Assembly (NCBI GenBank): GCA_946408305.1
Contig: CAMJRQ010000072.1
Location: 1 to 6,163 of the forward strand
DNA: 6,163 nt
Source of the DNA: an uncultured Prevotellaceae bacterium
GTDB lineage: Bacteria; Bacteroidota; Bacteroidia; Bacteroidales; Bacteroidaceae
Direction of reading: 5' to 3'
In this document: piece by piece, positions 1 through 6,163 of the stretch
Numbering within the stretch: the stretch's first letter is position 1
Layout of the letters: each line of letters starts with the position of its first letter
Program-made: the position numbers and the translations under genes
The notes under the pieces: model-generated
Databases searched by the model: none
Told to the model about the DNA's origin: nothing
Seen by the model: the letters and a program-made list of their open reading frames with translations, nothing else

Positions 1-58
1 ATTTGGGGAGGGCAGTGCTCTGCCCGACGGAGAGTAAAGGAGGCTGGAGGGGGAGTGA
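1..58 (+). repeat. Dispersed intergenic repeat, right-end module, copy 1 (may be cut by window start)
   Basis: This 58-bp block matches positions 3819-3876 in the same orientation at 55 of 58 bases; the differences are base 25 (c/t) and bases 44-45 (ct/ta). It contains a hairpin, gggcag (10-15) / ctgccc (20-25), with loop tgct. In the other copy base 25 is t, which would still give a G-U pair in RNA. Positions 57-65 (gagctgtcc) are the reverse complement of 3712-3720, a piece of the left part of the second element, so the family seems built from modules that occur in both orientations. The block starts at the window edge, so the left part of the element probably lies outside. An open frame runs through it, but the translation is just that of the repeat and is shared by both copies. 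Confidence 0.85.
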
Positions 59-168
59 GCTGTCCATCCTTTCAAGAAAATTTACCATTGCACTGCCGAC
101 GCCGAAATTTTACCCCTCGAAAACTGCCGTGAGGAACGGTGAGATTCGGTGCGCCACGGTGCACCGCA

Positions 169-189
169 ATTCAAAATTCAAAATTCAAA
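169..189 (+). repeat. Heptanucleotide tandem repeat (attcaaa) x3
   Basis: Three perfect head-to-tail copies of the 7-mer attcaaa lie at 169-175, 176-182 and 183-189, followed by a degenerate fourth (aatctaaa). The repeat is AT-rich in an otherwise GC-rich neighbourhood and is intergenic, about 345 bp upstream of the hydrolase start. It resembles the short tandem heptanucleotide repeats known from cyanobacteria and other genomes. No function is evident. Confidence 0.8.
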
Positions 190-262
190 AATCTAAACCT
201 CTTGATTCTCAGCACTCCCAAATTTCGGTTTTTCTCGATGAAACCGGGATTTTCTGCGAAAG

Positions 263-328
263 AACGTGTTCCTGGGGCCCACGCAACGTGTTGCGTTGGT
301 CGGAGGAACGTGTTGCGTTTGCCGAGAA
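263..328 (+). repeat. Three repeats spaced 22 bp apart, core aacgtgtt(gcgtt)
   Basis: The core aacgtgtt occurs at 263, 285 and 307, exactly 22 bp apart. The last two copies share the longer 13-mer aacgtgttgcgtt (285-297 and 307-319); over the whole 22-bp unit they match at 16 of 22 positions, while the first unit is more degenerate. The middle copy sits in an inverted repeat, acgcaac (281-287) and gttgcgt (290-296), separated by gt. A spacing near two helical turns would suit protein binding on one DNA face, but a dispersed repeat family is equally possible. The cluster is about 185-270 bp upstream of the hydrolase -7 box. Confidence 0.65.
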
Positions 329-491
329 CCCTCGCTGTTTCGGTCGGGATGGAATTTTCCGCCAATCTGGAGAGGCTGAAATGTAAGGAAAAGGTCACGC
401 CTCCGGCCACGCCGTTCGGGGGAACCTGCCGGGCCTTGCCCTCTGGGGAGGACTTACTTTCACTCGGAAATGGAAAAGAAAGGCGTTTTCC

Positions 492-522
492 TTTCCGTTT
501 CTCTCGTTTTTCCGTATCTTTG
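492..522 (+). promoter_or_regulatory. Bacteroidetes-type promoter for the GH43 gene
   Basis: TATCTTTG at 515-522 is a full match to the Bacteroidetes -7 box TAnnTTTG. A TTTC at 492-495, one base off the -33 box TTTG, precedes it with a 19-bp spacer, the usual distance. Transcription would be expected to start only a few bases after 522, so the message leader to the ATG at 534 would be very short. This is inferred from the pattern. Confidence 0.7.
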
Positions 523-533
523 CGGCAGAATTC

Positions 534-3506
534 ATGACAAAGATGAAAAAGATACTGACTCTCGCCGGCCTCGCACTCAGCCTGTGCGCCGCGGCTCAGA
601 CCACCTACACGAACCCCGTCTACAACGCCGACTTCCCCGACCCCAGCGTGCAGCGCGGCCAGGACGGACTCTGGTATGCCTATGCCACAGGCCAGCGCGG
701 GCTGCGCAGCCAGAACCTTTACCAGTGGACGAAGATTGACAACGTCATAGCCCGGCCCACGTGGAACGACTCCACCTACGTCAAGGACGGAGAGAAGAAA
801 ACCGACTACTACAGCTTCTGGGCCTGCGACGTGAGCTACGCCGACGGGCAATACCTCATGCTCTATGCCTGCGCCCTCTGGGACAACGTCACACGCACGG
901 GCATCGGCGTGGCCACGGGCTCGTCGCCCACCCACTTCACCGACCGCGGCAAGATGTTCCGCAGCACCGAAATCGGCGTGAGCAACAGCATCGACCCCTG
1001 CTACGTGGAGGAGTTCGACAAGAAGTACATCGTCTGGGGCAGTTTCCACGACATCTACATCAGCGAGCTGACCGACGACGGCCTGGCGGTGAAGAACCCG
1101 AGGGCGAAGACGAAGATTGGCGGCGGAGCCTTTGAGGGAGCCATGATACACAAGCGCGGCAACTACTACTACCTCTTTGCCAGCGTGGGCTTGTGCTGCG
1201 AGGGCTTCAACAGCACGTACCGCACCGTCGTGGGGCGCTCGACGAAGCTCACCGGCCCCTACCTGAACCGCCAGGGTGGCACGATGTTCGACAACAACTA
1301 CACCACCATCATCCAGGGCAACGACCGCTGGAAGGGCCCTGGCCACAACAGCGAGATAGTGACCGACGACGAGGGCACCGACTGGCTCCTCTACCACGCC
1401 TACGACACGAAGGGCTCGTCGAGCAACCGTGTGCTGGTGCTGGACCGCATCACGTGGGACCGCGACGGATGGCCCACGGTGAACGACGGCTCGCCCTCCT
1501 CCACGGCGCAGGAGGCCCCCGTCTTCTACAGCGGCGACGGCTCGGTGCGCACCTACCGCATCACGAACGCCGACCTCGCCAAGAGCCAGTGGAAAGGCTG
1601 GCAGACACAGACCGAGGGCGACATCGCCATCGGCACGGGCGAGGGCACGGCCTTCATGCCCTCGGGCTATGCACGGGGCGAGGGCTCGTTCGACGTCAGC
1701 CAGACGCTCACGAACATGTCCAACGGCCTCTACGAGCTCCAGCTGAACGCCTTCGACACCGAGGACCACACCGACATCTGCCTCAACGGGCTCCCCACGG
1801 CCGTCTTCGACTCCACCTACACGGGCACCTATCCGCTCTCGGCGAACACCGTCTCGTCGAATTTCCTGCGCGGCAACTTCGAGCGCAAGGCCTACGGCCT
1901 GGTTCACGACGGCAAGCTCACGCTGCAGATGCGCTCGCGCCAGCCGTTCACGGCCGACGAACGCTTCGCGGTCGGCAACCTGCGCCTCGTCTTCCGCGAC
2001 CAGAACGAGCAGGTAATGACCACCGTCGGCAACCAGTATGCCAGCATGCTCTCCTCGCTCTATGCCAGCGGAAAACCCTTCTATAACGCGCTGCGCACGT
2101 CGGCCGACAAGGCCCTCGAGGACTACACGTCGGCCACGGCCACGGCCCGCTACAGCCGCCTCGTGGCGCTGGCCAAGGCCGCCGACAACGTGCAGGCCAG
2201 CATCGACGTCTACGACTCGCTCGCCAGCCACATCGACCTGCTGCGCCAGCAGATAACCGAGGCCCGCGAGCAGGGCTATGCCACCGAGGAAGCCACCGTC
2301 ACCCTGACCGAGGCCGAGGGCGTAGTGGCCAGCCAAGACCAGACGAACGCCAACGTGCTGAAGCTCATCGCCCGCATGGTGAGCGCCGGAGAGGCCATGC
2401 CCTACTCCTACCAGCAGGGCGACGGCACGGAGCAGAACCCCTACGTCGTCAGCCGTCCCGAGCAGCTGGTGAACATGCGCAACGTCTTGCAGCGCAGCCA
2501 GACGGTATATTTCGTGCTCGAGGCCGACCTCGACATGGAGGGCTTCCCCTGGGAACCGCTCACCACGAGCACCACGCAGCGATACTTCATCAACCTGGAC
2601 GGCCGCGGCCACCTCGTGCGCAACCTGCACATCGAGAGCGACGGCAACTTCCCCAGCTTCTTCGGCATTCTGGCCGGCGAATGTCGCAACGTGGGCTTCG
2701 TCGACGCCGACGTCAAGGGCACCGCCTCGGGCGCAGCCATCATAGCCGCCTCGGTGGGCATGACCACGTATAAGGACGAGGCGGGCAACGCACTGCCCTG
2801 CATCATCGAGAACTGCTACGCCACGGGCCGCGTGGAGGGGCGCGACTTCGCCTCGGCCATCGCGGGTGCCATTGCCAACTCGCCCGTCATCGTGCGCAAC
2901 GTCTATGCCAACGCCCAGGTCGTTGTCACCGGCACAACAGCCTCAAACTACGGCGCCTCGCTCGTGGGCCGCATACGCTCGGCACTCACCATCGAGCAGA
3001 GCTACGCCGCCGGCACCGTCGAAGGCCCCGTCTCGGCCCCCATCGCAGCTGGCGGACAGGTGTCCACCACGCCCGCAGCCACCTACTCCAGCGTGATAGC
3101 CTGGAACGAGCGGGTGGACGGAAGCCGCACGGCCGAGCCCTTTGCCGTCACCGCCGAGAACGACGCACTCACGCTGACCAGCCACTTCCAGGAGATGCTC
3201 GTCAACGGAGAACCGGTGGAGAACGGACTCTCCCACGCCCAGCTGCAAGCGCAGGCCGCCACGTGGGGCGCTCCCTGGCACTCCGACCCCGCGGCCGGCA
3301 ACGGATACCCCATCCTCCAGTGGCAATACGCACGCGGCGACTACCGCCAGATGTGCGGCTTCCCCATTCAGGACGGGCTTGAACGGACAACGGACAACAG
3401 ACAACAGACAACGGACGGCCCCATCTACGACCTCACAGGTCGCCGCGTCGGCCACCCCTCGCGCGGGCTCTACATCGTCGGCGGGCGCAAGGTGATAGTG
3501 AAATGA
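534..3506 (+). CDS. Secreted multidomain GH43 arabinanase (arabinan endo-1,5-alpha-L-arabinosidase type)
   Basis: Predicted to be an exported enzyme hydrolysing internal alpha-1,5-L-arabinofuranosyl bonds of plant arabinan. Residues 4-21 form a signal peptide (MKKI, hydrophobic core, AAA then Q22, a common Bacteroidetes cleavage site; LSLC is a poor lipobox). Residues about 26-330 are a GH43 five-bladed propeller: D36 in FPDPS (likely base), D154 in SIDP (pKa modulator), E201 in FEGAM (likely acid), H271 in GPGHNS, and the arabinanase-like CCEGFNSTY at 221-229. Residues about 337-490 look like a beta-sandwich, possibly carbohydrate-binding. About 495-620 is helix-rich. About 625-840 carries GLUG-like beta repeats, e.g. 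ENCYATGRVEG and EQSYAAGTVEG. The tail 963-990 (IYDLTGRRV...KVIVK) resembles Bacteroidetes C-terminal sorting domains. Oddities: WACD (96-99) replaces the usual WAPD, and a heptamer DNA repeat encodes 951-961. No Shine-Dalgarno is visible; ATG 543 (MKKIL...) is an equally good start. The GH43 call is firm; exact substrate and accessory-domain names are less so. Confidence 0.9.
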   Translation: MTKMKKILTLAGLALSLCAAAQTTYTNPVYNADFPDPSVQRGQDGLWYAYATGQRGLRSQNLYQWTKIDNVIARPTWNDSTYVKDGEKKTDYYSFWACDVSYADGQYLMLYACALWDNVTRTGIGVATGSSPTHFTDRGKMFRSTEIGVSNSIDPCYVEEFDKKYIVWGSFHDIYISELTDDGLAVKNPRAKTKIGGGAFEGAMIHKRGNYYYLFASVGLCCEGFNSTYRTVVGRSTKLTGPYLNRQGGTMFDNNYTTIIQGNDRWKGPGHNSEIVTDDEGTDWLLYHAYDTKGSSSNRVLVLDRITWDRDGWPTVNDGSPSSTAQEAPVFYSGDGSVRTYRITNADLAKSQWKGWQTQTEGDIAIGTGEGTAFMPSGYARGEGSFDVSQTLTNMSNGLYELQLNAFDTEDHTDICLNGLPTAVFDSTYTGTYPLSANTVSSNFLRGNFERKAYGLVHDGKLTLQMRSRQPFTADERFAVGNLRLVFRDQNEQVMTTVGNQYASMLSSLYASGKPFYNALRTSADKALEDYTSATATARYSRLVALAKAADNVQASIDVYDSLASHIDLLRQQITEAREQGYATEEATVTLTEAEGVVASQDQTNANVLKLIARMVSAGEAMPYSYQQGDGTEQNPYVVSRPEQLVNMRNVLQRSQTVYFVLEADLDMEGFPWEPLTTSTTQRYFINLDGRGHLVRNLHIESDGNFPSFFGILAGECRNVGFVDADVKGTASGAAIIAASVGMTTYKDEAGNALPCIIENCYATGRVEGRDFASAIAGAIANSPVIVRNVYANAQVVVTGTTASNYGASLVGRIRSALTIEQSYAAGTVEGPVSAPIAAGGQVSTTPAATYSSVIAWNERVDGSRTAEPFAVTAENDALTLTSHFQEMLVNGEPVENGLSHAQLQAQAATWGAPWHSDPAAGNGYPILQWQYARGDYRQMCGFPIQDGLERTTDNRQQTTDGPIYDLTGRRVGHPSRGLYIVGGRKVIVK
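3385..3416 (+). repeat. Heptanucleotide tandem repeat (g/a)gacaac inside the GH43 coding sequence
   Basis: Four and a half head-to-tail copies: ggacaac at 3385 and 3392, agacaac at 3399 and 3406, and a partial ggac at 3413. It encodes residues 951-961 (RTTDNRQQTTD), a low-complexity polar linker between the last folded part and the C-terminal YDLTGRR tail. Seven is not a multiple of three, so gain or loss of one or two units would shift the frame and replace the tail; three units (21 bp) would be neutral to frame. In the window sequence the frame is intact. Confidence 0.85.
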
Positions 3507-3532
3507 AGAAAAGCACCCGCCCGCAAACTCTC

Positions 3533-3598
3533 AAGGGTTTCGGCCGAAAGGGTTAAGGGTTTTTGGGAAAAGGGTTAAGGGTTTCGCGCAAAACCCTT
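3533..3598 (+). repeat. Three 22-bp tandem repeat units leading into the terminator
   Basis: The octamer aagggttt occurs at 3533, 3555 and 3577, exactly 22 bp apart. Units 1 and 2 have the layout aagggttt, six variable bases, aaagggtt. Unit 3 begins the same way, but after its six-base centre (cgcgca) the second half is inverted to aaaccctt, which creates the terminator stem. The 16-mer aaagggttaagggttt is perfectly repeated at 3547-3562 and 3569-3584. The centre of unit 1 lies in a perfect 12-bp palindrome, tttcggccgaaa (3538-3549). Confidence 0.85.
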
Positions 3599-3609
3599 AA
3601 CCCTTTTTT
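3568..3609 (+). terminator. Intrinsic terminator after the GH43 gene
   Basis: A perfect 17-bp inverted repeat pairs 3568-3584 with 3591-3607 around a six-base loop (cgcgca), and the right arm runs into six T residues (3604-3609). This is a typical Rho-independent terminator on the plus strand, about 60 bp after the hydrolase stop codon and well upstream of the leuS promoter. The left arm's run of four A could give weak activity on the other strand, but no converging gene is seen. Confidence 0.85.
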
Positions 3610-3695
3610 CGCCCATCCAGAGAGACGCCCGGAACAGCATCGCTCGAGAAACCCGAATCGGTCAATAGACCATTTTGAGCGTTCATTTGCGTATT
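3610..3695. other. Intergenic spacer, one small hairpin
   Basis: No gene is seen between the terminator and the repeat element. The only structure noted is a small inverted repeat, ggtc (3660-3663) / gacc (3668-3671) with loop aata, extendable by aat / att across a bulged c at 3659. Any open frame here also runs through the terminator or the repeat element and looks spurious. Confidence 0.5.
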
Positions 3696-3876
3696 CTCCC
3701 CTCAGTCCTTCGGACAGCTCCCCTCTACAAGGGGAGCAATCCCACGCCATCAACTCTCCCCCTTGGAGAGCAAATCAGGGCCTGAAAGAGTTTCCACTAA
3801 ATGTGGAAACGTGCCCTGATTTGGGGAGGGCAGTGCTCTGCCTGACGGAGAGTAAAGGAGGTAGGAGGGGGAGTGA
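3696..3876. repeat. Composite hairpin-rich intergenic repeat element
   Basis: A run of inverted repeats with little unpaired sequence. In order: gtcc/ggac (3705-3708/3712-3715); gctcccct/aggggagc (3717-3724/3730-3737); ctctcc/ggagag (3754-3759/3765-3770); an 11-bp outer stem caaatcagggc/gccctgatttg (3771-3781/3813-3823) enclosing an 8-bp stem gtttccac/gtggaaac (3790-3797/3803-3810); then ggcag/ctgcc (3829-3833/3838-3842). The last 58 bp recur at 1-58. The layout resembles short non-coding palindromic repeats scattered between genes in many gut bacteria. It contains no transposase and no convincing protein. It lies between the GH43 terminator and the leuS promoter. Outer limits are approximate; the left edge at 3696 is a guess. 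Confidence 0.75.
3819..3876 (+). repeat. Right-end module of the intergenic repeat, copy 2
   Basis: Same-strand copy of the block at 1-58 (55 of 58 bases identical). Similarity stops at both ends: it is followed here by aacgccgtcg and in copy 1 by gctgtccatc, so the right boundary of the shared unit is about 3876. Together with copy 1 it brackets the whole GH43 transcription unit in direct orientation. Confidence 0.85.
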
Positions 3877-3918
3877 AACGCCGTCGAAGGTACTCTTGCT
3901 CGGAAAAGCGCAAATAAA

Positions 3919-3950
3919 TTTGGCTTTTCGCTCGCTAAATCGTACCTTTG
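3919..3950 (+). promoter_or_regulatory. Bacteroidetes-type promoter for leuS
   Basis: TTTG at 3919-3922 and TACCTTTG at 3943-3950 match the -33 (TTTG) and -7 (TAnnTTTG) boxes with a 20-bp spacer. It lies 27 bp before the leuS ATG, with an A/T-rich leader between, as is usual for strongly expressed Bacteroidetes genes. It is a closer match to consensus than the promoter of the hydrolase gene. Confidence 0.85.
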
Positions 3951-3977
3951 CACGCAAAATAAATATATTAAGAGGAA

Positions 3978-6163
<2,186 letters not shown>

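Larger units (their letters stand above)
59..491. other. Intergenic region without a convincing gene
   Basis: I see no credible coding sequence here. The open frames crossing it have no recognisable protein family, overlap simple repeats, and one of them runs out of the repeat at 1-58. Composition is mixed, with AT-rich stretches (76-116, 168-200) unlike the C-ending codon pattern of the two real genes. Contents are a heptamer tandem repeat (169-189), a cluster of 22-bp-spaced repeats (263-328), and small inverted repeats: cggtgc 147-152 / gcaccg 161-166 and cggttt 226-231 / aaaccg 241-246. Just before the promoter lie alternative purine/pyrimidine hairpins, ggaaaa 472-477 / ttttcc 486-491 or gaaagg 478-483 / cctttc 490-495. 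Whatever gene lies upstream ends before the window. Confidence 0.6.

Noticed and set aside
3..386. Plus-strand open frame at the window start
   Set aside because: It runs through the dispersed repeat and the heptamer repeat and has no domain. The repeat's other copy gives the same peptide fragment in a different frame context, which indicates translated repeat DNA.
171..2630. Very long open frame on the minus strand opposite the GH43 gene
   Set aside because: Its translation is Val/Ala/Gly/His-rich with no family signature and it is a mirror of the GC-rich, C-ending codons of the plus-strand gene. The plus strand has a signal peptide, catalytic motifs and a promoter.
3696..3876. CRISPR array or attenuator/T-box for leuS
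   Set aside because: The inverted repeats are not regularly spaced identical units with spacers. The element lies upstream of the leuS promoter, so it is not in the leuS leader, and no T-box sequence is seen.
1..3876. Composite transposon flanked by the 58-bp repeats
   Set aside because: No transposase or integrase is present between or within the repeats, and no target-site duplication can be identified.

Overview
The window looks like chromosomal DNA from a GC-rich member of the Bacteroidales, most likely the Prevotellaceae. Four things point there: two promoters of the Bacteroidetes type (a TTTG-like -33 box about 19-20 bp upstream of TAnnTTTG), a secreted protein ending in the 'YDLTGRRV...GLYIVGGRKVIVK' tail typical of Prevotella/Bacteroides exported proteins, weak or absent Shine-Dalgarno sequences, and a leucyl-tRNA synthetase whose sequence reads like the Bacteroidetes type. 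The genus is an inference; no marker here fixes it.

Layout: positions 1-533 are intergenic and hold no convincing gene. They begin with the end of a dispersed intergenic repeat (1-58), followed by a 7-bp tandem repeat, a cluster of three 22-bp-spaced repeats, and a promoter at 492-522. Positions 534-3506 (+) encode a complete 990-residue secreted multidomain glycoside hydrolase of family 43, of the endo-alpha-1,5-L-arabinanase type. Positions 3507-3977 are intergenic: three 22-bp repeat units run into a strong intrinsic terminator (3568-3609), then comes a hairpin-rich repeat element (3696-3876) whose last 58 bp match positions 1-58 at 55 of 58 bases, then the leuS promoter (3919-3950). From 3978 to the window end is leuS (+), cut off by the window edge after 728 codons, just after the KMSKS signature.

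The two genes appear to be separate transcription units: each has its own promoter and a terminator lies between them. One is a housekeeping enzyme that charges tRNA-Leu. The other is an accessory exported enzyme that would release arabino-oligosaccharides from plant (pectic) arabinan. No susC/susD or regulator lies in the window, so membership of a polysaccharide utilization locus cannot be judged.

I found no clear new defence, RNA or mobile system. The material most worth a second look is the repeat architecture: the hydrolase gene sits between 58-bp direct repeats; both intergenic regions carry repeats at a 22-bp period, one set of which builds the terminator; and a heptanucleotide tandem repeat lies inside the hydrolase coding sequence immediately before its C-terminal tail, where slippage would remove that tail.
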